From assembly GCF_001696685.1 (NCBI RefSeq), contig NZ_MBFG01000029.1:1-6472 (forward strand): a stretch of 6,472 nt of DNA, written 5' to 3'. This DNA is from Nosocomiicoccus ampullae. GTDB taxonomy: Bacteria; Bacillota; Bacilli; Staphylococcales; Salinicoccaceae. Position numbers and translations under genes: made by a program. The notes under the pieces were generated by a model. That model saw only the letters and a list, made by a program, of their open reading frames with translations, was not told where the DNA came from and searched no databases. Numbering within the stretch: the stretch's first letter is position 1; each line of letters starts with the position of its first letter. Positions 1 to 6,280 of this stretch are shown in pieces.

Positions 1-33
1 AACAAAAACTCAGAGTTCGGCTGCGTTTTTGTT
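1..33. repeat. Palindrome 1 of a three-hairpin array
   Basis: Arms 1-9 (AACAAAAAC) and 25-33 (GTTTTTGTT) are perfectly complementary. After a T10/C24 mismatch the stem resumes as CAG (11-13) with CTG (21-23), around the loop AGTTCGG. The right arm continues as GTTAGATA to 38; its partner would lie left of position 1, so the palindrome is probably cut by the window edge. It could be the terminator of an upstream gene, an operator or a mobile-element end. The sequence alone does not decide. Confidence 0.6.
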
Positions 34-43
34 AGATAAAAAA

Positions 44-92
44 ATATATTTAACAAAACTCCGACCAGACACCTGAAATTTGTTAAATATAT
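44..92. repeat. Palindrome 2 of a three-hairpin array
   Basis: Arms 44-57 (ATATATTTAACAAA) and 79-92 (TTTGTTAAATATAT) form a perfect 14-bp inverted repeat. The 21-nt loop is much richer in G and C than the arms and contains CAG (66-68) and CTG (73-75), as palindrome 1 does, but placed asymmetrically. The right arm recurs directly as the right arm of palindrome 3. No T-tract follows on either strand, which argues against a simple terminator. Confidence 0.7.
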
Positions 93-96
93 CCGG

Positions 97-131
97 ATAT
101 CTAACAAAATCACGATTTTTTTGTTAAATAT
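97..131. repeat. Palindrome 3 of a three-hairpin array
   Basis: Arms 97-109 and 119-131 pair at 12 of 13 positions, with a C101/A127 mismatch, around a 9-nt loop. Positions 120-132 repeat 79-91 exactly (TTTGTTAAATATA, 13 bp). The left arm 98-109 (TATCTAACAAAA) is also an exact 12-bp reverse complement of 27-38, the right arm of palindrome 1. Palindromes 1 and 3 can therefore cross-pair around palindrome 2. The region ends about 85 bp before the TM2-gene promoter. Confidence 0.65.
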
Positions 132-218
132 AATTTTAAGAAAGTGTAGTTTTATCTTTTTGAAGAATAAAAATCTCTATCACCTAACTTTATTGTCAAA
201 ACCACATCCCACGCTAAA

Positions 219-227
219 TGGTATAAT
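219..227 (+). promoter_or_regulatory. Extended -10 promoter for the TM2 gene
   Basis: The sequence TGGTATAAT is a perfect TATAAT preceded by TG and one base, which is the extended -10 form. No good -35 lies at 16-18 bp; the nearest, TTGTCA at 193-198, is 23 bp away, too far for the usual spacing. Transcription should begin near 233-235, only about 12 nt before the ATG. The AAAGGAG ribosome binding site (232-238) would then sit at the very 5' end of the mRNA. Confidence 0.55.
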
Positions 228-245
228 TGATAAAGGAGTGATTTT

Positions 246-578
246 ATGAGAAATCTGACGGTCGACCAAAAATTGTACATTGAGCAATATGTTTCTAATG
301 AGAAGAAGAGCCTCATCGTTGCTTATATACTGTGGTTCTTTTTAGGAGTGGTGGGCGCGCACCGTTTTTACGTCGGCAAAACAATCACGGGTATTTTAAT
401 GATTGTCGTGCTGATTATTTCAGGCATATTAACATTAGTCACGTTTGGCCTCGCGACTGCAGTGACGATGCTTCCAATCACAATTTGGTGGGTCATTGAC
501 GCAGTGCTCGTTATTTTTATGATAAAAAACTACAACAGACGCTTAAGAAGAGAAGCGCTGAGAAGTATCGCGCGCTAG
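246..578 (+). CDS. TM2-domain membrane protein
   Basis: This encodes a 110-residue integral membrane protein of the TM2 family. After a short charged N-terminus (residues 1-21) comes a hydrophobic helix (about 22-36), then the family's signature turn GAHRFYVGK (37-45). A long hydrophobic stretch (about 47-92) includes WWVID (81-85), also typical of TM2 proteins. The tail is strongly basic (residues 94-110), suggesting a cytoplasmic C-terminus. Length is normal for the family. The ATG is preceded by AAAGGAGTG with good spacing, so the start is secure. TM2 proteins are widespread in Firmicutes, but no biochemical role is firmly established and none is claimed here. It is the only plus-strand gene and converges on the GNAT gene, sharing a terminator with it. 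The palindrome array lies upstream and could be regulatory, but that is inference. Confidence 0.85.
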   Translation: MRNLTVDQKLYIEQYVSNEKKSLIVAYILWFFLGVVGAHRFYVGKTITGILMIVVLIISGILTLVTFGLATAVTMLPITIWWVIDAVLVIFMIKNYNRRLRREALRSIAR

Positions 579-613
579 CAAGATCTCGAGCAGGCAAACT
601 ACCAGCACTTAAA

Positions 614-647
614 AAAGTCCTATGACCACACTCGATCATAGGACTTT
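614..647. terminator. Bidirectional rho-independent terminator
   Basis: A perfect 12-bp inverted repeat (614-625 with 636-647, AAAGTCCTATGA and its complement) encloses a 10-nt loop. On the minus strand the stem runs into TTTTTT (616-611), an ideal tail for the acetyltransferase unit. On the plus strand it is followed by TTTATTTATTTAA (645-657), a weaker but usable tail for the TM2 gene. It sits between the two convergent genes, as expected. Confidence 0.9.
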
Positions 648-662
648 ATTTATTTAACAAGC

Positions 663-1073
663 CTAATTTAAATTCGCAAAGGCAACTAACTCACCTTTGT
701 CGCAAGATTCAAAACCATTCTTTTCATAGAAGTGTCTTACATCAGGTGCTTCATCAGTTAATAAAACTTTCTGCCTGACATTTTCATATTTATTTAAAAC
801 GTGTTGCAACATTTCTGTCGCAATTCCTTGGTTTTGATACTCTTTTAACACAAGTATATCTTGAATATAAATAATCGTTAAACCATCACCGACAACACGA
901 ATCAGCCCTACGAGTTTGTCGCCTTCGCACGCTGTTAAAACATATAACGACTGCTCAATCGCCTGCTGTAAAAGCTCTAAGTCATCTGTATAAGCATACC
1001 ACTCTACATCATTATAAAGGCTTTCTAATCGTTCTTTATCAATATATTTTTCATTACTATAATTTATTGTCAT
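663..1073 (-). CDS. GNAT-family N-acetyltransferase
   Basis: The protein is a small single-domain acetyltransferase of the GNAT superfamily, which transfers acetyl from acetyl-CoA to an amine; the substrate cannot be told from sequence. From the chosen start it has 136 residues. The acetyl-CoA-binding motif A lies around residues 73-93 and includes the pyrophosphate-binding loop QNQGIA (80-85). The late motif FYEKNGF (115-121) is typical of the superfamily. The frame extends upstream to a GTG at 1100, but the ribosome binding site GAGAGGAG (1080-1087) lies inside that extension, so the extension is rejected. Of two adjacent ATGs, the one at 1073 has 6-nt spacing and the one at 1076 only 3 nt; the first is preferred. 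It follows the lipoprotein gene by 55 bp with no clear promoter, so cotranscription is likely. The shared hairpin at 614-647 ends the unit. Confidence 0.85.
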   Translation of the reverse strand: MTINYSNEKYIDKERLESLYNDVEWYAYTDDLELLQQAIEQSLYVLTACEGDKLVGLIRVVGDGLTIIYIQDILVLKEYQNQGIATEMLQHVLNKYENVRQKVLLTDEAPDVRHFYEKNGFESCDKGELVAFANLN

Positions 1074-1079
1074 CATTTT

Positions 1080-1087
1080 CTCCTCTC
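1080..1087 (-). promoter_or_regulatory. Start-deciding RBS of the GNAT gene
   Basis: On the minus strand the sequence reads GAGAGGAG, followed by AAAATGATG. It lies within codons of the longer GTG-initiated frame and so supports initiation at the ATG pair at 1073/1076 instead. Confidence 0.75.
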
Positions 1088-1128
1088 GACTATCTACCAC
1101 AAGCTACTTGAGCTAAAAAGAGTCAACG

Positions 1129-1578
1129 TTACTTCTCTTTAAATCCTTGTTCTGTTAAAAACTTTTTAACGTCAGAAAACGTACCGTCCTTCTCTGTGTT
1201 TCCGATGATACTTTTCCCGTTTTTAACATTTTCAACTCCTGTAATGTTGACCTCGACGTTATCACCAGCGTCTTTTACTTTTGTCTTCGTTTTAACGCCT
1301 TCGAACTGATTCAGCTCTGAGTAGAACTCCTCCAGTTGTTCGTAATCTTTCTTTGTGAAATTTAAGTCCGTTGATTCAACGAAATTAGACGCTTGCTCTT
1401 TCGGTACGAGACTCACGATTTCAAACTCTACTGAGCGCAGCGTTTCATCGCTATGGTTAACTGTGATCGTCATCGTGTAGTTTTCGTCTACTTTATTTTC
1501 AAATACTGACGAGTTTGTATTACATGCTGATAAAAAAACTGTTACTAGTAAAACGAGTGCGTACTTAATGTATTTCAT
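1129..1578 (-). CDS. Lipoprotein, YehR-like (DUF1307) candidate
   Basis: The protein has 149 residues, about the length of the YehR/DUF1307 lipoprotein family. A lysine-bearing n-region and hydrophobic core (residues 1-15) lead to the lipobox LSAC (16-19). Cys19 is the expected lipidation site, so the mature protein should be tethered to the outer face of the membrane. The rest is hydrophilic, lacks further membrane segments, and ends with DVKKFLTEQGFKEK, which resembles the C-termini of YehR-like lipoproteins as I remember them. Family assignment is from memory and moderate; the lipoprotein call is firm. Function is unknown. GGAGGT precedes the ATG with suitable spacing. The gene starts only about 20 bp past the tuf terminator hairpin, and no convincing promoter is visible in between. 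Read-through from tuf or a weak promoter overlapping the end of tuf is inferred. It is followed by the acetyltransferase gene. Confidence 0.8.
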   Translation of the reverse strand: MKYIKYALVLLVTVFLSACNTNSSVFENKVDENYTMTITVNHSDETLRSVEFEIVSLVPKEQASNFVESTDLNFTKKDYEQLEEFYSELNQFEGVKTKTKVKDAGDNVEVNITGVENVKNGKSIIGNTEKDGTFSDVKKFLTEQGFKEK

Positions 1579-1594
1579 CTGTTACCTCCGATAT

Positions 1595-1627
1595 AAAAAA
1601 ACACTCGAGGAAAGTCCCCGAGTGTTT
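1595..1627 (-). terminator. Rho-independent terminator of tuf / the str operon
   Basis: Arms 1599-1607 and 1619-1627 (AAACACTCG with CGAGTGTTT) pair perfectly over 9 bp. After one A/C mismatch, GG pairs with CC around a 5-nt loop. Read on the minus strand the stem is followed by a run of T (1601-1595). It begins 20 bp after the tuf stop codon and just before the lipoprotein ribosome binding site. Plus-strand read-out has only three T, so its main direction is that of tuf. Confidence 0.92.
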
Positions 1628-1647
1628 ATATTGTGACATAAAATTAA

Positions 1648-2835
1648 TTATGCGTCGATTCCAGTTACAACACCTGATCCTACAGTACGTCCACCTTCAC
1701 GGATTGAGAAACGTGTACCGTCTTCAATCGCGATTGGTGAAATTAACTCAACGTCCATTTCAACGTTGTCACCAGGCATAACCATTTCAGTACCTTCTGG
1801 TAAGTTTACGATACCAGTTACGTCAGTTGTACGGAAGTAGAACTGAGGGCGGTAGTTTGTGAAGAATGGAGTATGACGTCCACCTTCTTCTTTAGATAAA
1901 ACGTAAACTTCTGCTTTGAATTTGCTGTGTGGAGTGATTGTTCCAGGAGCAGCAAGAACTTGTCCACGTTGGATGTCGTCACGTGATACACCACGTAATA
2001 ACGCACCAATGTTGTCTCCAGCTTCAGCGTAGTCTAATAACTTACGGAACATTTCTACTCCAGTTACAGTTGTTTTAGAAGATTTTTCTGTAAGACCGAT
2101 GATCTCAACTTCTTCACCAACTTTAACTTGTCCACGCTCAACGCGTCCTGTAGCTACTGTACCACGACCAGTGATTGAGAATACGTCCTCAACTGGCATC
2201 ATGAATGGCTTGTCAGAGTCACGCTCTGGAGTTGGAATGTACTCATCAACAGCTTCCATAAGCTCGATGATTTTCTCTTCGTACTCTTCTTCACCTTCAA
2301 GAGCTTTAAGAGCAGAACCAGCGATTACAGGAATGTCGTCGCCTGGGAAGTCGTATTCAGAAAGTAATTCACGAACTTCCATTTCTACTAATTCTAATAA
2401 CTCTTCGTCGTCAACCATGTCAACTTTGTTTAAGAATACTACTAATGCTGGAACACCAACGTTACGTGAAAGTAAGATGTGCTCACGAGTTTGTGGCATT
2501 GGGCCATCTGCAGCAGATACTACTAAGATAGCTCCGTCCATTTGTGCAGCACCAGTGATCATGTTTTTAACGTAGTCTGCGTGTCCTGGGCAGTCAACGT
2601 GTGCATAGTGACGGTTAGGTGTTTCGTACTCGATGTGTGACGTGTTGATTGTGATTCCACGTTCTTTTTCTTCTGGAGCGTTGTCTACTTGGTCGTATGA
2701 CTGAGCGTCTCCACCGTATTTTTTAGATAAAACAGTCGCGATTGCTGCTGTTAATGTAGTTTTACCGTGGTCAACGTGCCCAATAGTACCAATGTTAGCA
2801 TGCGTTTTCGAACGGTCAAATTTTTCTTTAGCCAT
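1648..2835 (-). CDS. tuf: Translation elongation factor EF-Tu
   Basis: EF-Tu binds GTP and aminoacyl-tRNA and delivers the tRNA to the ribosomal A site in the cytoplasm. The 395-residue protein is full length. The GTPase domain shows the P-loop GHVDHGKT (19-26), the switch I motif RGITI (59-63), switch II DCPGH (81-85), the guanine-specificity motif NKVD (136-139) and SAL (174-176). Domains 2 and 3 follow from about 210, with conserved [13 protein letters not shown] near 223-235 and a normal C-terminus. Asn125 sits where E. coli has Gln in the kirromycin-binding region; S. aureus also has Asn there as I recall. Compared with my memory of the 394-residue S. aureus protein there is one extra residue around 38-45. 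AAGGAGA (2846-2852) precedes the ATG. It is the last gene of the str operon, with its own candidate promoter after fusA and a strong terminator behind it. Confidence 0.99.
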   Translation of the reverse strand: MAKEKFDRSKTHANIGTIGHVDHGKTTLTAAIATVLSKKYGGDAQSYDQVDNAPEEKERGITINTSHIEYETPNRHYAHVDCPGHADYVKNMITGAAQMDGAILVVSAADGPMPQTREHILLSRNVGVPALVVFLNKVDMVDDEELLELVEMEVRELLSEYDFPGDDIPVIAGSALKALEGEEEYEEKIIELMEAVDEYIPTPERDSDKPFMMPVEDVFSITGRGTVATGRVERGQVKVGEEVEIIGLTEKSSKTTVTGVEMFRKLLDYAEAGDNIGALLRGVSRDDIQRGQVLAAPGTITPHSKFKAEVYVLSKEEGGRHTPFFTNYRPQFYFRTTDVTGIVNLPEGTEMVMPGDNVEMDVELISPIAIEDGTRFSIREGGRTVGSGVVTGIDA

Positions 2836-2880
2836 TTGAAATATCTCTCCTTGTAATTTAGAAATTTTATAATTTCATTC

Positions 2881-2902
2881 GCCCACTTAATTAAAAGTGG
2901 AC
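2881..2902 (-). promoter_or_regulatory. Leader hairpin upstream of tuf
   Basis: Arms GCCCACTT (2881-2888) and AAGTGGAC (2895-2902) form an 8-bp stem with one G-U wobble and a 6-nt AT loop. No T-tract follows on the minus strand, so it is not a standard terminator. It lies between the candidate tuf promoter and the tuf ribosome binding site, and would form in the leader of a tuf-only mRNA. It could stabilise the transcript or mark a processing point; neither is shown. Confidence 0.55.
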
Positions 2903-2920
2903 GAATTAATACCTATACTG

Positions 2921-2949
2921 TTTATACCTTTTTCCCGAGAAAAAATCAA
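2921..2949 (-). promoter_or_regulatory. Candidate SigA promoter for tuf
   Basis: On the minus strand, -35 TTGATT (2949-2944) and -10 TATAAA (2926-2921) are separated by exactly 17 bp. That is four and five of six consensus positions. It lies in the 123-bp fusA-tuf gap, the longest inside the operon, and would start transcription near 2914. An extra promoter fits the excess of EF-Tu over the other products that is general in bacteria. Confidence 0.6.
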
Positions 2950-2958
2950 GTATAGAGA

Positions 2959-5040
2959 TTACTCTCCAGTGTTTTTCTTAATGATTTCTTCTGAGATTGA
3001 AGCTGGAACTTCTTCGTAGTGATCAAATACCATTGAGTAAGTTCCGCGTCCTTGTGTGTTAGAACGTAATGAAGTTGCGTAACCGAACATTTCTGATAGT
3101 GGTACGAATGCGTTAACGACTTGTGCGTTACCGCGTGCTTCCATACCTTCTACACGTCCACGACGGCTTGTTACGTCTCCCATAATATCTCCTAGATATT
3201 CTTCAGGCATAACAATTTCAACTTTCATAACCGGTTCTAAAAGAACTGGTTTACATTTTTTAGCTGCTTCTTTTAATGCAAGTGATGCAGCGATTTTGAA
3301 CGCCATCTCAGATGAGTCGACGTCGTGGTAAGAACCATCATATAATTTCGCTTTAACGTCTACTAATGGGTATCCTGCAAGAACACCGTTTTCTAGAGCG
3401 TTTTTAAGTCCTTCTTCAACTGATGGAATATATTCACGTGGAACTACCCCACCAACGATTGCGTCTTCGAATTCAAATCCTGCACCTTGTTCGTTTGGTG
3501 TGAATTCAATGTGTACGTCACCGTACTGACCGCGTCCACCAGACTGACGGCTGAATTTACCTTGAACTTGTGCTGATTGAGTGAATGTTTCACGATAAGA
3601 TACCATTGGAGCACCTACGTTACATTCAACGTTGAATTCAGACTTCATGCGGTGTACAAGAACGTCTAAGTGTAACTCACCCATACCACCGATGATAACT
3701 TGTCCAGTTTCATTGTCAGTGTATGCTGTGAATGTTGGGTCTTCTTCTTGTAATTTAACAAGAGCTGTAGACATTTTGTCTTGGTCCGCTTTTGATTTAG
3801 GCTCAACTGATAAGTGAATAACTGGCTCTGGGAATTCCATTGATTCTAAGATCACGCCAAGTTTTTCTTCAGTTAACGTGTCACCTGTACCAGTGTCTTT
3901 AAGACCTACTGCTGCAGCGATATCTCCTGAGTAAACAGTTGAAATCTCTTCACGAGAGTTTGCGTGCATTTGTAGGATACGACCGATACGTTCACGTTTA
4001 CCTTTTGTTGTATTTGATACGTATGAACCTGAGTCTAATGAACCAGAGTACACACGGAAGAATGTTAATTTACCAACGAATGGGTCTGTCATAACCTTAA
4101 ACGCTAACGCTGTGAAAGGCTCGTCGTCTCCTGGTTTCGCGATATATTCTTCTTCTGGATCGTTAGCCATATGACCAACGATTGGTTTTACTTCAAGTGG
4201 TGATGGTAAGTAATCGATGATTCCATCGAGTAATAACTGAACACCTTTGTTCTTGAATGCTGTACCACAGAATACTGGGAAGAACTCTACGTCACAAGTC
4301 GCTTTACGAATTGCAGCTTTAAGAGTCTCTTCTGAAAGCTCTTCTCCACCAAGGTATGCTTCCATAACGTCTTCGTTTACGTCTGCAAGACCTTCGATTA
4401 ATGCTTCACGCATTTCTTGAGCTTTATCTTCGAATTCTGCTGGAATTTCAACTTCCTCTACGTCTTGACCTAAGTCATCGTGGTAAAGGTAAGTTTTCAT
4501 TTTTACTAAGTCAATGATACCTCTGAACTCGTCTTCTGCACCGATTGGGTATTGTACCGCGTGTGCATTAGCTTGTAGACGGTCTCTGATTGTACCGATT
4601 GCATAGTCGAAGTCCGCACCGATCTTATCCATTTTGTTAACGAATACTAAACGTGGAACTTCATAGTTTGTTGCTTGTCTCCAAACTGTTTCAGTTTGTG
4701 GCTCAACACCTGATTGAGCGTCTAATACTGTTACAGCTGAGTCAAGTACACGTAAAGAACGTTCAACTTCAACTGTGAAGTCTACGTGCCCTGGTGTATC
4801 GATGATGTTTACACGGTGACCTTTCCACTGTGCAGTTGTTGCTGCAGATGTGATTGTAATACCACGGTCTTGTTCTTGCTCCATCCAGTCCATCTGTGAT
4901 GCACCTTCGTGAGTTTCTCCAAGTTTGTGGATACGGCCTGTGTAATAAAGGATACGTTCTGTTGTAGTCGTTTTACCAGCATCGATGTGTGCCATGATAC
5001 CGATGTTACGAGTGTTTTTTAGAGAAAATTCTCTTGCCAT
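2959..5040 (-). CDS. fusA: Translation elongation factor EF-G
   Basis: EF-G is the GTPase that drives translocation of tRNA and mRNA on the ribosome and, with RRF, ribosome recycling. From the chosen ATG the protein has 693 residues, the length I recall for staphylococcal EF-G. The GTPase domain shows AHIDAGKT (17-24), RGITI (59-63), DTPGH (81-85) and NKMD (135-138). The remaining domains continue without a break to the C-terminal [10 protein letters not shown]. The frame can be read from a TTG at 5061, but GGAAGGAG (5052-5059) lies inside that extension, so the start is at 5040 with MAREFSL. Residues known from S. aureus fusidic-acid work are in their usual state: Phe88, Pro404, Pro406, His457 and Leu461. 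No target-site resistance is evident. It lies 60 bp after rpsG and is followed by a 123-bp gap carrying a promoter candidate for tuf. Confidence 0.98.
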   Translation of the reverse strand: MAREFSLKNTRNIGIMAHIDAGKTTTTERILYYTGRIHKLGETHEGASQMDWMEQEQDRGITITSAATTAQWKGHRVNIIDTPGHVDFTVEVERSLRVLDSAVTVLDAQSGVEPQTETVWRQATNYEVPRLVFVNKMDKIGADFDYAIGTIRDRLQANAHAVQYPIGAEDEFRGIIDLVKMKTYLYHDDLGQDVEEVEIPAEFEDKAQEMREALIEGLADVNEDVMEAYLGGEELSEETLKAAIRKATCDVEFFPVFCGTAFKNKGVQLLLDGIIDYLPSPLEVKPIVGHMANDPEEEYIAKPGDDEPFTALAFKVMTDPFVGKLTFFRVYSGSLDSGSYVSNTTKGKRERIGRILQMHANSREEISTVYSGDIAAAVGLKDTGTGDTLTEEKLGVILESMEFPEPVIHLSVEPKSKADQDKMSTALVKLQEEDPTFTAYTDNETGQVIIGGMGELHLDVLVHRMKSEFNVECNVGAPMVSYRETFTQSAQVQGKFSRQSGGRGQYGDVHIEFTPNEQGAGFEFEDAIVGGVVPREYIPSVEEGLKNALENGVLAGYPLVDVKAKLYDGSYHDVDSSEMAFKIAASLALKEAAKKCKPVLLEPVMKVEIVMPEEYLGDIMGDVTSRRGRVEGMEARGNAQVVNAFVPLSEMFGYATSLRSNTQGRGTYSMVFDHYEEVPASISEEIIKKNTGE

Positions 5041-5051
5041 AGAACTTGTTG

Positions 5052-5059
5052 CTCCTTCC
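5052..5059 (-). promoter_or_regulatory. Start-deciding RBS of fusA
   Basis: GGAAGGAG lies 11 nt before the ATG at 5040. It overlaps the codons of a seven-residue TTG-initiated extension, which rules that start out. Confidence 0.85.
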
Positions 5060-5100
5060 AAGTTTTTAAAAATAAATTTATACTACCGAGATCCACAATT

Positions 5101-5571
5101 CTACCAGCGGTAGTGTGCGAATGCTCTGTTAGCTTCTGCCATTTTGTGCATTTCTTCACGACGCTTAACCGCACCACCAGTGTTGTTAGCTGCGTCAAGA
5201 ATTTCGTTTGCTAAACGTTCTACCATTGTTTTTTCTCCGCGTAGGCGTGAGTAGTTCACTAACCAACGAAGACCTAGAGTTGAACGTCTTTCTGGGCGTA
5301 CCTCAACTGGTACTTGGTAGTTAGAACCCCCAACACGACGTGCTTTAACTTCTAGTAATGGCATGATGTTTTCTAATGCTTCTTCGAATACTTCGTTTGC
5401 GTCTCTACCTGAACGCTCTTCTACGATTTCGAACGCACTGTAAAGAATTTTTTGTGACGTACCGCGTTTTCCGTCGATCATTAACTTGTTAATTAACTTC
5501 GTAATTAACTTAGAGTTATGAATTGGATCCGGTAATACGTCTCTCTTAGGTACTGGACCTTTACGTGGCAT
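5101..5571 (-). CDS. rpsG: 30S ribosomal protein S7 (uS7)
   Basis: S7 is a primary 16S rRNA-binding protein that nucleates assembly of the 30S head and lines the mRNA exit and E-site region. The protein has 156 residues, full length. It starts with [16 protein letters not shown], carries the conserved [20 protein letters not shown] segment at 76-95 and ends with the family's typical AFAHYRW. No substitution stands out. A very strong site, GGAAGGAGG (5581-5589), lies 9 nt before the ATG. It follows rpsL by 46 bp and precedes fusA by 60 bp. Both gaps are short and lack terminators, so cotranscription is expected. In enterobacteria S7 represses its own operon through the rpsL-rpsG gap; that structure is not evident here. 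Confidence 0.98.
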   Translation of the reverse strand: MPRKGPVPKRDVLPDPIHNSKLITKLINKLMIDGKRGTSQKILYSAFEIVEERSGRDANEVFEEALENIMPLLEVKARRVGGSNYQVPVEVRPERRSTLGLRWLVNYSRLRGEKTMVERLANEILDAANNTGGAVKRREEMHKMAEANRAFAHYRW

Positions 5572-5617
5572 ACTAAGTAGCCTCCTTCCATGAATTGATT
5601 CTATATATTACGCTAAA

Positions 5618-6031
5618 TTATGAATTTGCTTTTTTAGCACCGTATTTAGAACGTCCTTGTTTACGTCCCTCAACACCTGAAGTATCAAGTGCTCCACGAA
5701 CTACTGTGTAACGTACCCCAGATAAGTCTTTGATGTGACCACCACGGATTAAAACAACTGAGTGTTCTTGTAAGTTGTGGCCAATACCTGGGATGTACGC
5801 GTTAACTTCCATGTTGTTAGAAAGTCTAACACGTGCATATTTACGTAAAGCTGAGTTCGGTTTACGTGGCGCCATCGTACCAACACGCGTACAAACTCCA
5901 CGTTTTTGTGGTGAGTTGTTGTGCGTTACTGATTTCTTAAGGCTGTTAAACCCTCTGTTCAGTGCTGGTGCTTTAGATTTAGCTTTCTTCGATTGACGAG
6001 GTTTTCTTACTAATTGGTTAATAGTAGGCAT
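5618..6031 (-). CDS. rpsL: 30S ribosomal protein S12 (uS12), variant at streptomycin sites
   Basis: S12 sits at the decoding centre and controls tRNA selection accuracy. The protein has 137 residues, as in staphylococci. It begins [16 protein letters not shown], has the insertion relative to E. coli around 25-40, and keeps [13 protein letters not shown] (41-53) and [13 protein letters not shown] (82-94). The first decoding loop reads [11 protein letters not shown] (54-64), where [11 protein letters not shown] is near-universal, so residue 56 is Arg (codon CGT). The second reads [14 protein letters not shown] (96-109), where RGGRVKDLPGVRYH is usual, so residue 104 is Ser (codon TCT). Lys57 and Lys101 are kept. 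Both are classic streptomycin-resistance positions in other bacteria. The frame is intact and the protein otherwise normal, so it is surely functional. GGGAGGA (6043-6049) lies 11 nt before the ATG. It is the first gene of the operon, behind a strong promoter and structured leader. Confidence 0.98.
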   Translation of the reverse strand: MPTINQLVRKPRQSKKAKSKAPALNRGFNSLKKSVTHNNSPQKRGVCTRVGTMAPRKPNSALRKYARVRLSNNMEVNAYIPGIGHNLQEHSVVLIRGGHIKDLSGVRYTVVRGALDTSGVEGRKQGRSKYGAKKANS

Positions 6032-6098
6032 CTTATTAAGTGTCCTCCCTTCTTCATTTCAATAATCCACACATCCAGGTGGTTCATTTTTTTACAAT

Positions 6099-6131
6099 AA
6101 AAAATTTGTAAGAATTCTGCAACTCTTACAA
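6099..6131 (-). promoter_or_regulatory. Terminator-like hairpin in the rpsL leader
   Basis: Arms TTGTAAGA (6106-6113 on the plus strand) and TCTTACAA (6124-6131) form a perfect 8-bp inverted repeat with a 10-nt loop. Read on the minus strand the stem is followed by ATTTTTT (6105-6099). The stem is AT-rich, so it would be weak as a terminator. It lies downstream of the promoter and upstream of rpsL, the position of an attenuator. The 3' arm can instead pair with TTGTAA further downstream (plus-strand 6092-6097). Confidence 0.45.
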
Positions 6132-6146
6132 TTTCAAAAGTCATCC

Positions 6147-6166
6147 GTTACCATCTCTACGGTAAC
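6147..6166 (-). promoter_or_regulatory. 5'-terminal hairpin of the str leader
   Basis: GTTACC (6147-6152) and GGTAAC (6161-6166) form a perfect 6-bp stem with an 8-nt loop. It begins at or next to the transcription start predicted from the promoter, so it would form the extreme 5' end of the mRNA. Stems in that place often protect transcripts from decay; here that is inference. Confidence 0.45.
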
Positions 6167-6173
6167 CTTAATT

Positions 6174-6203
6174 ATTATATCATCGACACAAATCCTATGT
6201 CAA
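6174..6203 (-). promoter_or_regulatory. SigA promoter of the str operon
   Basis: On the minus strand, TTGACA (6203-6198) is a perfect -35 and TATAAT (6179-6174) a perfect -10. The spacer is 18 bp and ends in TGA, giving the extended -10 form TGATATAAT. Transcription should begin near 6167, leaving a leader of about 135 nt before rpsL. It is the best promoter in the window and suits genes for abundant translation proteins. Confidence 0.85.
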
Positions 6204-6280
6204 CTTTATTTATAATCATTTAGACAACTTTTCTAAATTAATTTTAACAATATAAAAAGAAAAACGCTACACAAAACTGA

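Noticed and set aside
1..133. CRISPR array
   Set aside because: The repeats are palindrome arms of uneven length and spacing, not identical direct repeats with constant-length spacers, and no cas gene is present.
1088..1128. Promoter or hairpin between the lipoprotein and acetyltransferase genes
   Set aside because: A TTGACT is present but no acceptable -10 lies at the right distance, and the AGCT repeats form only a four-base stem.
1818..2009. 63-codon minus-strand open frame inside tuf in another frame
   Set aside because: It overlaps EF-Tu completely, which is certain, and has no recognisable features.
2099..2575. 158-codon plus-strand open frame opposite tuf, very rich in Ser and Thr
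   Set aside because: It is the antisense of tuf codons; its composition follows from EF-Tu codon bias. It has no ribosome binding site or recognisable domain.
3632..3817. 61-codon plus-strand open frame opposite fusA
   Set aside because: It is an antisense shadow of the highly biased EF-G coding sequence.
2959..5040. Possible fusidic-acid-resistant EF-G
   Set aside because: Phe88, Pro404, Pro406, His457 and Leu461 all have their usual susceptible identities.
5041..5061. N-terminal extension of EF-G from a TTG codon
   Set aside because: The Shine-Dalgarno sequence lies within the extension, and known EF-G proteins start at MAREFSL.
5775..5996. 73-codon plus-strand open frame opposite rpsL
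   Set aside because: It is an antisense shadow of S12 with no start signals.
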